Translations under genes and position numbers: made by a program
Notes under the pieces: model-generated
Database searches by the model: none
Seen by the model: only the letters and a program-made list of their open reading frames with translations
What the model was told of the DNA's origin: nothing
Assembly (NCBI GenBank): GCA_946811695.1
Contig: OX328125.1
Coordinates: 102,706,176 to 102,770,175, forward strand
Source: Gonocerus acuteangulatus
Lineage: Eukaryota; Arthropoda; Insecta; Hemiptera; Coreidae
Length of the DNA stretch: 64,000 bases
Direction: 5' to 3'
Shown: piece by piece, positions 21,996-33,167 of the stretch
Layout of the letters: every line of letters starts with the position of its first letter
How positions within the stretch are numbered: position 1 is the first letter of the stretch

Positions 21996-23985
21996 TCCCC
22001 TCCATGGCTCCATAGCTACCCTCCAACAATCCCTACCACTAGCAGCACTACACTCATCTTCTGTCTCCCTAGGCTCCTCCATAGCTACCCTCCAACAATC
22101 CCTACCACTAGCAGTACTACACTCATCTTCTGCCTCCCTAGGCTCCTCCATAGCTACCCTCCAACAATCCCTACCACTAGCAGCACTACACTCATCTTCT
22201 GTCTCCATAGGCTCCTCCATAGCTACCCTCCAACAATCCCCACCACTAGCAGTACTACACTCATCTTCTGTCTCCCTAGGCTCCTCCATAGCTACCCTCC
22301 AACAATCCCCACCACTAGCAGTACTACACTCATCTACCGTCTCCCTAGGCTCCTCCATAGCTACCCTCCAACAATCCCTACCACTAGCAGTACTACACTC
22401 ATCTTCTGCCTCCCTAGGCTCTTCCATAGCTACCCTCCAACAATCCCTACCACTAGCAGCACTACACTCATCTTTTGTCTCCCTAGGAACCTCCATAGCT
22501 ACTCTCCAACAATCCCTACCACTAGCAGTACTACACTCATCTACCGTCTCCCTAGGCTCCTCCATAGCTACCCTCCAACAATCCCTACCACTAGCAGTAC
22601 TACACTCATCTACCGTCTCCCTAGGCTCCTCCATAGCTACCCTCCAACAATCCCTACCACTAGCAGTACTACACTCATCTTCCAACTCCCTACGCTCCTA
22701 CATAGCTACCCTCCAACAATCCCCACCACTAGCAGTACTACACTCTTCTTCCGTCTCCCTACGCTCCTTAATAGCTACCCTCCAACAATCCCTGCCACTA
22801 GCAGTACTACACACCTCTTCCGTCTCCCAAAGCTCCTCCATAGCTACCCTCCAACAATCCCTACCACTAGCAGTACTACACTCATCTACCGTCTCCCTAG
22901 GCTCCTCCATACCTACCCTCCAACAATCCCTACCACTAGCAGTACTACACACTTCTTCCGTCTCCCAAAGCTCCTCCATAGCTACCCTCCAACAATCCCT
23001 ACCACTAGCAGTACTACACACCTCTTCCGTCTCCCAAAGCTCCTCCATAGCTACCCTCCAACAATCCCTACCACTAGCAGTACTACACACCTCTTCCGTC
23101 TCCCAAAGCTCCTCCATAGCTACCCTCCAACAATCCCTACCACTAGCAGTACTACACTCATCTACCGTCTCCCTAGGCTCCTCCATAGCTACCCTCCAAC
23201 AATCCCTACCACTAGCAGTACTACACTCATCTACCATCTCCCTAGGCTCCTCCATAGCTACCCTCCAACAATCCCTACCACTAGCAGTACTACACTCATC
23301 TTCCAACTCCCTACGCTCCTACATAGCTACCCTCCAACAATCCCCACCACTAGCAGTACTACACTCTTCTTCCGTCTCCCTACGCTCCTTAATAGCTACC
23401 CTCCAACAATCCCTGCCACTAGCAGTACTACACACCTCTTCCGTCTCCCAAAGCTCCTCCATAGCTACCCTCCAACAATCCCTACCACTAGCAGTACTAC
23501 ACTCATCTACCGTCTCCCTAGGCTCCTCCATACCTACCCTCCAACAATCCCTACCACTAGCAGTACTACACACTTCTTCCGTCTCCCAAAGCTCCTCCAT
23601 AGCTACCCTCCAACAATCCCTACCACTAGCAGTACTACACACCTCTTCCGTCTCCCAAAGCTCCTCCATAGCTACCCTCCAACAATCCCTACCACTAGCA
23701 GTACTACACACCTCTTCCGTCTCCCAAAGCTCCTCCATAGCTACCCTCCAACAATCCCTACCACTAGCAGTACTACACACCTCTTCCGTCTCCCAAAGCT
23801 CCTCCATAGCTACCCTCCAACAATCCCTACCACTAGCAGTACTACACACCTCTTCCGTCTCCCTAGGCTCCTCCATACCTACCCTCCAACAATCCCTACC
23901 ACTAGCAGTACTACACACCTCTTCCGTCTCCCAAAGCTCCTCCATAGCTACCCTCCAACAATCCCTACCACTAGCAGTACTACAC
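21996..23985. repeat. 69-bp minisatellite, about 29 copies, open in several frames
   Basis: The unit is built on ATAGCTACCCTCCAACAATC, CCTACCACTAGCAGTACTAC and a variable ACTCATCTTCTGTCTCCCTAGGCTCC-like spacer. Because 69 is a multiple of 3 and the unit lacks stops in several frames, ORFs of about 700 codons occur in two plus frames (21886-24030; 21951-24041). Minus ORFs of 202-305 codons have a 23-residue repeat (ECSTASGRDCWRVAMEEP). Variant units CCAACTCCCTACGCTCCTAC at 22682 and 23303 are 621 bp (9 units) apart, showing a higher-order duplication. There is no promoter, intron or flanking domain to support a gene, so I read it as a satellite with incidental ORFs. Confidence 0.93.
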
Positions 23986-24581
23986 CCCAAACCCCTTGTA
24001 ATCAACATGAATACCTGCAGGTTATTTTGACAATTTCTTGAGAATTAATTTACGCTCTATTATTGATGGGATTTAGTCAAAATTAAAATTTTTAAAATGT
24101 ATTTTAACATTCGTCCGCCCTTGTTATTGTTCAATTTACTATTCACAGGATTAATATATTTATCTAATTCGATATTGAGTTTAGCTGAAAGGAAGCATAG
24201 TATTGACAATCATATGATCCGGAAATGTTTACCAGACACCTGAAGAGTAATGTAAAACCTTGTTAAACATTTATGCAAATGCGGTTGCACAACAAGGGCC
24301 CTTCAGATCAAATATAAATTCACACCCTTCTACTCACTCCGGTGAAATTCCAACGAAATAGGGATTAGGTGAGTAGCGAATTTCTGGATGACAGAGAACT
24401 TATTTTAATGCCATGTTGTGAATGTTTTCCATCAGTTTCATTACTTTTATGGGATATTTTATTTTGGTATAATTAATTAAAAACAAGTGTAACGGGCCGC
24501 AAATGTGTATACAAGTCGACAATCCCAGTCTTGTTTATTTTATGTTAATAGAAAAATTAATAGATTATAATATTAGGCTCC
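23986..24581. other. Unrecognised AT-rich
   Basis: No repeat, ORF or RNA gene seen before the SINE. Confidence 0.4.
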
Positions 24582-24747
24582 GGGGTCTCCCGTGGTTTAG
24601 TGGCTAGCGCGCTAGATTCATAAGCGGGAGATCATGGGTTCGATCCCCACCGGCGCCAGAAATTTTCTCATCTCAGGGCTCGCTGAGAAAATTCCTGGCT
24701 GCACCCTGGACGTCGGCGCTACTGGCCAAGATTTATATCGATGCACC

Positions 24748-24805
<58 letters not shown>

Positions 24806-24812
24806 AGGCTCC
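24582..24812 (+). mobile_element. SINE1, young copy with perfect target duplication and long poly(A)
   Basis: Head GGGGTCTCCCGTGGTTTAGT, B box GGTTCGATCC, stem-loop (AATTTTCTCA/TGAGAAAATT), CTGGACGTCGGCGC and a poly(A) of about 54 nt. A perfect 10-bp duplication ATTAGGCTCC flanks it (24582-24591, 24803-24812). The long pure tail and exact duplication mark it as the youngest retroposon here. Confidence 0.95.
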
Positions 24813-25072
24813 ATCCTAATTGAATAATACAAATATATATTGATTTCTTTATTGATTATTACATTATGGGTATGAATATGCATTTTAATGTGATATATGA
24901 TACAATATGAAGGTTCTGTGCTCATGACCTCCGAACTTCATCTTCGATTAAAGCCGGAAGGTCGCTCAGATGACGTGGATCGGGCCTACACGGCCCACAA
25001 AAACAACTCTTTGAAATAAGAGAAAGCTAATGCTGATATTTCACTTAGTCACTGCAGCAGATCTCTGGGCCA

Positions 25073-25230
25073 CTAGCTTCTGAGTCGCTTTAGCGGGTAG
25101 AGTGGGTGGGTGACGCTCGATAGGGAGAGGACTTCAGGATTTTGATGAGTGGAAAGTTTAGGTTGGAGACGTTGGAATCTGGATAATACAACGTTTTTAA
25201 CGAATGGGATATTGAGGTCTTTACGGAGGT
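25073..25230 (-). pseudogene. Jockey-type RT C-terminus remnant
   Basis: The minus frame encodes NLRKDLNIPFVKNVV, LQPKLSTHQNPEVLSL and PLKRLRS before TAG. This matches the Jockey-clade pattern: (H)xDLxIPxV, then HxNPxxxxL, then RLKRxxP at the RT C-terminus. Sequence upstream on that strand (25230-25336) is an imperfect TAA-rich insertion, so only the terminal fragment survives. Confidence 0.6.
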
Positions 25231-25336
25231 TGTAAACGTAGAACGTAGCAAATGAATAATAATAATAATATATTTTCACCCAATGAGGCAGGTACGGGTT
25301 TAGGTGCAGTCGACATATTTCACCACTCACACCCAA

Positions 25337-26345
25337 GTTTTACCGATGCATTGAACTCGGAAACCTGCAGAGGTCGCAGAAACCCATTCCGCTCCCAGCC
25401 TCTTCCACATTAATGGCACATCAATAAACTAATGATACTGCCAGTATCATTGGTCTCCAGTATCATACTGGAGACTTACGAAAGAATATACCAACCTCGG
25501 GGATGAAGCAGTAGACTCATAATCTAGAGTTCAAAACACGGGTAAACGGGTATATTTCTGAAAAGGGGTGCCAGTGATTTTATCAGTAACTGTACTTATT
25601 TTAATTAAATAAAATAACGTCGACTATATAAAATATGCATACATATCGCACTAGTATTTCTAAAGTGTCACATGTCAAAAATCGGTTTTATTCACGCCCT
25701 CATAGTTATAACTGTGAAAGACATGGTAAATATATCTTTATCAACCATCAAAACTGTATCTACCTGGATATAAAGCTTTTACCCCGCAGGGCACTTGTGT
25801 CACCCTTCCAGTCTTAATCCTATGGCCCCTACATAGGCAGGGGTGACACATTTTCAAGTGAGTTTTATTTTGAGTTGTGTCACGTTAGAATTACTAGGGC
25901 GATATGTTGCAGTAACCTTACAAAATTTTCCAAATTTTCTTATAGTTTCATTTATGATCTTGAATGAAACGTAATAAATATATTTCATTACAGTGACCAT
26001 ATCAGGACTGAGGCCTTAGTTTTTTACAGTTTTCTGTGTTGATGAAGCACGTTAAAAAGCAGCAAAAAAAATCAGCTAATAAAAGGTTCCAGGCAACTGA
26101 TAAAAAAAAAAAGAAAATTGTTTTCCGACTAAACAAATTAAATAATAAAAATAAAACAATGAAAAATCTTAATTAAATTTCCATTTATTTATTTTACTTT
26201 ATTTTCTTATATCTTCTATTCAAAGTCTGCTTATCTATTCTGGAAAGTATTATGAAACCTCATGTATTGAAGATGTCCCTTATCCAGCTTTATGTTATAA
26301 CTACTTATAACATATAGCTGGATAAGGGCTGATAAAAATTAACCT
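25337..26345. other. Unrecognised AT-rich
   Basis: Includes an AGTATCAT duplication (25430-25470) and a short palindrome around 26270-26330 (CTTATCCAGCTTTATGTTAT inverted as ATAACATATAGCTGGATAAG). No gene is supported. Confidence 0.4.
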
Positions 26346-27300
26346 AACAATGACACATTTCAATAAAAATGATCCACTTGCCTCACAATTTTACAAGTCT
26401 ATGTACAATTCAATTACCAAAGACAATCCCTCAGCACTCTTCAAATTTACAGACGGATCTAAAACTAACCACGGGACCGGCGCTGCAGCGATCACAGAAA
26501 ATCAAATCAATACCATTAAATTACACGACTACACTTCAGTTTACACTGCATAATTACAAGGTAAACACTTATCACTGACCAAAACAAATAACATAGAGGA
26601 AAGTGATATTATAATTTGTACTGATTCATTGAGTTCTTTACACTCTATGGAAAGCATTTACAACAACCATCCCATAATCACACAAATATACACCCAAATA
26701 CACAGATTAAAACAACACAACATTACAATGCTTTGGATACCGGGACATAAAGACATAGGCCTAAACACAGACGTGGACAACAACGCTAAAGAGGCTACCT
26801 TTAAAGAAAACATTGACATCAGACAACTAACTACACAGGACTTATGTAACATAGCACAAACACAGATATTACAAGATTGGCTAAATCACTAGTTACGGAC
26901 AGACAACAAATTGAGAGAAATTAAAAACTCAATCAAAGTCTGGCTTGATAATGATTTGTCTTTAAATAGGAGAGACCAAGTTGTCCTGACCAGGCTAAGA
27001 ATTGGACACTCACTTATAACCCATTCATACTTAATGGAAAGACAAGACAGACCCGTGTGCTCCCTGTGTAATGTTACCCTGACGATAAAACACATACTGA
27101 CAGACTGCAGAAGACAAGACAGACCCGTGTGCTCCCTGTGTAATGTTACCCTGACGATAAAACACATACTCACAGACTGCAGAAGACGAGACAATTTACT
27201 CATGCCACAAGACTTACACACATTACTCGCAGAAGGAAGCCCACACATCAACAGTAAACTACAGTTTTTAAAGAACACTAATTTATACAAAAAAATCTAG
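26346..27300 (+). pseudogene. LINE copy 2: RNase H and duplicated zinc knuckle
   Basis: One frame from 26350 to the TAG at 27298 is broken by only two nonsense codons. TAA at 26551 stands where the catalytic Glu of the AEL box belongs. TAG at 26890 stands where copy 1 has Trp (LNHW). It encodes FTDGSKTNHGTG, IICTDSLSSLHS, LWIPGHKDIG and DNNAKEA, then RLRIGHSLITHSYLMERQD. Next come two tandem copies of RPVCSLCNVTLTIKHILTDC and the ending LKNTNLYKKI. A 3' UTR homologous to copy 1 follows. Confidence 0.9.
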
Positions 27301-27626
27301 CCAATCTCCCTTCTTCTCCGGTGCTTTCGATTTTAATAGTTTACTTTAATAACCTATAGATCTGATTTAATTAAGCTAATGTACCTTATTTTAGTTATTT
27401 TGTGTTTTATATTTTTATTGTAACTGCAAATGAATTGTGGTTTATATTTGTATTTATTATCTTTATTCATATGAATCTCGTGGTATATGCATGTATGTGT
27501 GTATATATGCTATATTTTGTGTATGTATATATATATATATATATGTGTATAATGTTTTTATATATATGTATATATCTTATTTAAGTATACATTTAAATTG
27601 TATCAACGTCAACAAAGTGTAAAAAA
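27301..27626 (+). other. LINE copy 2 3' UTR
   Basis: Matches the inverse of 19390-19630 (GTGCTTTCGATTTTAATAG, AACCTATAGATCTGATTTAA, CATATGAATC). It includes a TA microsatellite at 27528-27545. Non-coding. Confidence 0.8.
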
Positions 27627-28640
27627 ATTGTATATATTTTATAATCTGTATTAGGGCTCATAGCCATAGTTGCGGAGCCCTTACAATGAAATAAATAAAA
27701 TTGTATATATTTTATAATCTGAATTAGGGCTCATAGCCATAGTTGCGGAGCCCTTACAATGAAATAAATAAAATTGTATATATTTTATAATCTGTATTAG
27801 GGCTCGTAGCCATTGTTGCGGAGCCCTTACAATGAAATAAATAAAATTGTATATATTTTATAATCTGAATTAGGGCTCATATCCATAGTTGTGGAGCCCT
27901 TATAATGAAATAAATAAAATTGTATATATTTTATAATCTGTATTAGGGCTCATAGCCATAGTTGCGGAGCCCTTACAATGAAATAAATAAAATTTTATAT
28001 ATTTTATAATCTGTATTAGGGCTCATAGCCGTAGTTGCGGAGCCCTTACAATGAAATAAATAAAATTGTATATATTTTATAATCTGTATTAGGGCTCATA
28101 GCCATAGTTGCGGAGCCCTTATAATGAAATAAATAAAATTGTATATATTTTATAATCTGTATTAGGGCTCATAGCCATAGTTGCGGAGCCCTTACAATGA
28201 AATAAATAAAATTGTATATATTTTATAATCTGTATTAGGGCTCATAGCCATAGTTGCGGAGCCCTTACAATGAAATAAATAAAATTGTATATATTTTATA
28301 ATCTGTATTAGGGCTCATAGCCATATTTGCGGAGCCCTTATAATGAAATAAATAAAATTGTATATATTTTATAATCTGTATTAGGGCTCATAGCCATAGT
28401 TGCGGAGCCCTTACAATGAAATAAATAAAATTGTATATATTTTATAATCTGTATTAGGGCTCATAGCCATAGTTGCGGAGCCCTTACAATGAAATAAATA
28501 AAATTGTATATATTTTATAATCTGTATTAGGGCTCATAGCCATAGTTGCGGAGCCCTTACAATGAAATAAATAAAATTGTTTATATTTTATAATCTGTAT
28601 TAGGGCTCATAGCCATAGTTGCGGAGCCCTTACAATGACA
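27627..28640 (+). repeat. 73-bp tandem array of the LINE 3' terminus, about 14 copies
   Basis: The unit ATTGTATATATTTTATAATC ... TTAGGGCTCATAGCCATAGT, TGCGGAGCCCTTACAATG, AAATAAATAAA recurs every 73 bp (27627, 27700, 27773 ...). GGGCTC and GAGCCC can pair as a hairpin. The same terminus is single in copy 1 (19310-19365, inverted). The array is thus the LINE's own 3' end amplified in place. Confidence 0.95.
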
Positions 28641-29327
28641 TAAAAAAAAACAAAAAACAACTACTTATAACTGTCACAATTGCAAATGACTAAACTCAGA
28701 GGTCAGAAGTGACCCTAAGATGAGGTCAGTAGTGGAATGTATGCATCCGCCCTACTCTCTGATGATATTGTAGGTCAGTAGGTGAAACACTGTGACGATC
28801 CCCTACAAGGACTGGATACTTGTCTCTGAACTGCATCTAACTAATGACCCCAGAGGAACTGGGCTCCTGGCCTCCTTCCAGCGGGCTATTCTTCCTCTTG
28901 GATCGATTTCTGGAGGCTCCTGCTCCCTTTATCAGCCTTCAAAGGAAGTCTTGGCACTCGGCAAGCTCTCTCATCGGCGAGAAATTTAAATTACGCCACA
29001 TTGGAGACTCCCCACTGCCAAGATCTGGAGAAATATAATCCGACTCGTTAGAAAACAATACTTTCATAAAAAAACTTGGGAAAATCATGGTTATTATAAT
29101 AATTAGATATATGGTTAGTCACTTCAATCCTTTGTTATATAAAAGTCTTTTAGTAAAATCTCAATACACCTAGTAAGGTTAAACTTAAATAATTCTTAAA
29201 AACATTTTTTACAATGTAACATTCTTGTGCTTCTATACTACTAATATACCCGTAGTATATCAAAATCAATTTATATCCCTAAACTCTCAATTATATTTTT
29301 AATTTGACTCTTAATAAATCTTCTTTT
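28641..29327. other. Unrecognised, with a GC-richer block
   Basis: 28760-28990 is clearly less AT-rich than its surroundings and reads like retrotransposon UTR or a decayed exon, but no protein motif is seen in any frame. Confidence 0.35.
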
Positions 29328-30556
29328 AGCACTTTCCTCCGAAGGAAAGTAGCTATTGAGGTTGGACTCATGACGGAATTTTTGAAAAATTTCTTCAAAT
29401 CTTTATCGATCCTACCTAGTAGACACCGAAAATGACCCCCGTTAAAATTTATATATATCTATATATATATATATATATATATATGCATATATATATATAT
29501 ATATATATATATGTGTCTGTTAACACGATAGCGGCCAGAGTTTTTGTTTTTTCGTCACGAAACTTGGTATATAGCATTCAATTAGCAAACGATTGAACGA
29601 GTTCGTTAACCACCAAAATCGGTCCACCGGAAGGGGGGGTTTACCCCGAACCCAAAACACTAATTTGACCATTTCAGCCGTAATATTTGTTATATTTCAA
29701 CGAAACTTGGTATTCGTACTGGTAATATAGAGAGAAAAGTGACATATAAAAATAAACTAAATCCGTTCATAAGGAGGGGGGGTTTACTCCGGTCCGACAA
29801 TACCAATTCGCCACTACCAGCCGTGATTTTAGGTATATTTCGACGATACGCGGTATTCATAGTGGTAATCTACAGGTAAATATGTGTTGTAAAAATAAAC
29901 TAAATCGGTTCATTAGGAGGGGGGGGGGGTTTACTCCAGACCCACAATACCAATTCGCCACTACCAACCGTGATTTTTGGTATATTTCGACGAAACTCGG
30001 TATTCGTAGTGGTAATCTACAGGTAAATATGTGTTGTAAAAATAAACTAAATCGGTTCATTAGGAGGGGGGGTTTACTCCGGACCCAAATTACTAATATA
30101 CTCATACTGGTCGTAATTTCTGCTGTATTGTAACGAAACGCGGTATACGTCGTGGGTAACTCATGAGAAAGAAGTGTTGTAAAAATGAGCTGAATCGGTC
30201 AATCAGAAAGGGGGGTTTACTTTGTAATATATTTCAATAGAAAAGCCAGCCAGACATAGGTTCACAAAGGCGCCGCAAGGAGCGCTAGAGGGACTGTATC
30301 CGGTTCCTGCGTTAGATCAAAATACGATAATATGAGGATTTTGTATTTATTACGTAGTGTAGTAGGTACCATGTGTAAACATAACTCTGGAAGCAAATTA
30401 ATAATTTATCAGTTACACATTACAAAATTAAAAGAGAACTATTGATGTTTTTATTTTATTTATGTAGGATATTTTAAGCAAATTGTTCTGGAAAGCAGTC
30501 TACACTACCCAAATTCTGAGGAAAGTGCTTAGTTATGCAGCTCCTGCGTGACGGAC
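29328..30556 (+). mobile_element. S element, complete (Helentron/HINE-like), 1.23 kb
   Basis: Starts AGCACTTTCCTCC with a hairpin (CTTTCCTCC/GGAAAG). A TA microsatellite follows at 29452-29511, then a body with about four 145-bp internal repeats, each carrying GGGGGTTTACTCC and AACTAAATCGGTTCAT. It ends GAGGAAAGTGCTTAG, TTATGCAGCTCCTGCGTG, ACGGAC before a T run. AGCACTTTCCTC and GAGGAAAGTGCT are subterminal inverted repeats. It is non-coding and has the same architecture as R with different sequence. Pieces lie at 3960, 6094, 10742, 43069 and 63745. Confidence 0.75.
29452..29511. repeat. (TA)n microsatellite internal to S
   Basis: Two TA runs split by TATGCATA, at the position matching the TA tract of the S left end at 43118-43131. 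Confidence 0.95.
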
Positions 30557-30559
30557 TTT

Positions 30560-30735
30560 TTTATCTATTTACTTGTTTCATTTTTTTTATTACTATTACA
30601 TTTCAGTTTTATTAATATTTTTTTCCTATTTATTACTCTTTTGTTTTATAGTGTTTATATTTATTTCGGTTTATTAACCATCTATGAGAAAAAATCACCT
30701 CGCTGTTGGGTAGCTCCATAAATAAATAATTTTTT
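30560..30735 (+). repeat. LINE-type 3' end with TAAATAAATA tail
   Basis: AAATCACCTCGCTGTTGGGT, AGCTCCATAAATAAATAAT match the 3' ends at 18417 and 32968. No coding part adjoins it. Confidence 0.5.
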
Positions 30736-30935
30736 TTTTTCCTTTTTCATACTCACACTTGAGATGTGTAAAGATTATTAATATAATTTCTTTCTTTTTT
30801 AGCGCGGTTCCTCCCTCCCTCATAGGGAGGAACCCCGCTTATAGGGTTGATACAATGAAACAATCCGGAAGTGCCGACTAGAAAATTTTGCGTTTCAGAA
30901 CCTCTGGAAACCGAAAATGATGGTAGTTCAAATTT

Positions 30936-31049
<114 letters not shown>

Positions 31050-32242
31050 CTGTTCGCTCATTTCTGGCTTCCCTGATGGTCCGATTTTGATGACATTTGG
31101 TACAAAAATCCGTCGTCCAATTTGAAAGGTCAAGTTCGTTAACCAGCAAAATCCGCCCACTGGAAGATGGCGGTTGGGGCGAAATTCGCGCAAAAAAAAT
31201 CGTAACGCTTACGTTTTTGAGTTCATAAGCTTGTAAGTACTCTTTGTATAGGCTTCTTGGGCTAGGAAAACGAATGGAACCATTTTCAAGGCGATAGCTT
31301 TAACCGTTTTCGAGAAAATTGGAAAAATAATTTTTGAATACCGTTTTTGGTTTGGGTACTTAGAATTACGGGTTTCAGTTGAAACATTATCTGCATGTTC
31401 TACTTTCATTAAAACTAATATGTTGAAAGTTTTGTTACGTTTGGAGTTAAGGAAGGGTTAGAATAAAATATTTTATGAACAGACAAGAAAAGTTTTGGGA
31501 ACTTCGTACACTTTCATTAATATCTCGAACACGGTTGGGAAATCGTGGTAAGTGGATAGAAACTATTTGAAAGCTTTCTAAATTCTCTACAAAAAATATT
31601 CTAAAACTATTTTTGATTAGGTTATGTCAATCGGAGAAATAAGTGCTTAAAACTTCAAATACGTCTGTTTTGTTCTTAAGAACGGGTTTTTGTCGTTCTT
31701 TTTGTAATTTTTGTCTCTTTCCCTTTGTTTTTTATTGCTTTTTATTTTTGTAATTTCTTATGTTGGGAAAATTTTGTGTGTAAAACAGGATATGAAAAAT
31801 GAGACCAATTTTCTGTTGCTAGAAATAATGTAAATTTTGGGAACTTTCATTAATATCTCGAAAACGGTTGAAAATCTTGTCAAACGGAAGAATACCATTA
31901 GAAAGCTTATTAAATGCTCTACATAAAAGGTTCTAATGAAAGTTTTGATTAGGCGATGACAATCGGAGAAATAAGAGCTTAAAGCTTTAAAGTAATTGAT
32001 TTCGCATATTCGAACTGTTCTTTTTGTCTGTTTTTTATTCCTTGTTATTTTTTAATTGCTTATAGTTGGATAATGTATTCGAAAATAAAACAGGTTTAGT
32101 AAAATAACAAAAACAATTTATTGTTAGAAATATAGAGTTCCAAGATTCCAAGACCTTGTAACTAGCGGGAATGTTTCTAGTGATGCCGACCCTTCCAGGT
32201 AAGATTGTAAATCCTACCTTTCAAGACTGTTGGAACCAAAAC

Positions 32243-32397
32243 AATAACTGTCGGGGTTCGGCCACTGCTACTTTTATCGTAAAAATGGTTTTATTGTGCC
32301 GACGTTTCGGCTTGAACTTCAAGCCTTCATCAGGGCTGTAAATACAAGTAGGGCATATTTAACACTAATATATGCACATATCTATGTAAATATACCT

Positions 32398-32443
<46 letters not shown>

Positions 32444-32551
32444 TATACACATACACATATACACGCAGACATATGTACATATATATGCCCACATACATCA
32501 CATATGGGGTATGTATTATTAAGTAGCAGTGACCGAACCCGGACAATCCCT
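32243..32551 (-). mobile_element. Hammerhead-bearing element inside R
   Basis: The left end TGTCGGGGTTCGGCCACTGC and right end GCAGTGACCGAACCCGGACA are inverted repeats. The element contains one hammerhead ribozyme motif (minus strand) and a TA tract (32399-32440). Penelope-like elements and their small derivatives carry such ribozymes in terminal repeats. No reverse transcriptase is present, so this would be a non-autonomous relative. Confidence 0.65.
32296..32340 (-). ncRNA. Hammerhead ribozyme (type I, minimal stem III)
   Basis: Reading the minus strand: GCC, core CTGATGA (32333-32327), stem II GGCTTGA-AGT-TCAAGCC (7 perfect pairs, triloop), core GAAAC (32308-32304), cleavage triplet GTC (32303-32301), GGC. 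GCC and GGC close stem I, and stem III is minimal (AC/GT). Every invariant core nucleotide is present. Self-cleavage is predicted 3' of the C of GTC. This compact form matches the ribozymes reported in Penelope-like elements and retrozymes. Confidence 0.85.
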
Positions 32552-32689
32552 ACCTTGCATCATCAACGGTCAACGATCTCCTCTCAACAAAATAATAACT
32601 GCTTCTATTTTAATCTTTCGAAATTAGACTAGGGATAAGAACGGAACCGCGCTAAGATGAGGCAGTTCCTGCGAGTCGGACTTTTTTAT

Positions 32690-33012
32690 TATCGAGAGTT
32701 ACTGCTTTTATCGTTTTACCGATTCTTACTTTGTCTAGTATTTATGTTCATTATCAAACCTTATATATAATTTTCTCACAGTATTTTCTTAACAACTGTT
32801 TATACTTATTTTAAGCAGGCGTGTCACCATATTTGTTACTACATGAACTGACTTCTTTCAATGTATTTTGTCTGTTATTCTTAGAGTTCATTTTTGTTAC
32901 ATATTTTGATTTCCAACTAAGTTTACTATTATTTGTTTAATTTTAAGTGGTATTGGTATAATCGTATTGAGTGAATCACCCCAGTTACGGATGCTCATAA
33001 ATAAATAAAATT
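32690..33012 (+). repeat. LINE-type 3' end with TAAATAAATAAA tail
   Basis: TGAATCACCCCAGTTACGGA, TGCTCATAAATAAATAAA parallels the termini at 18417 and 30690. The upstream 280 nt are T-rich without an ORF. Confidence 0.5.
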
Positions 33013-33167
33013 AAAAAAACATTCTTCAACTCCCCATTAACCAACCTTTTACCGACTGGATACAAAAAATTGTCCTCATTAAAATTCAAGTACATAAATA
33101 TTTATAACAATGCCAGTACAAATAATGTTTCGCCAAAAGTTCGGGATTTCTCCTGTGTCAACTTTTT

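Noticed and set aside
21886..24041. Two overlapping ORFs of about 700 codons as genuine repeat-protein genes
   Set aside because: A 69-bp satellite without stops opens several frames on both strands at once. No start context, promoter or unique domain singles one out.
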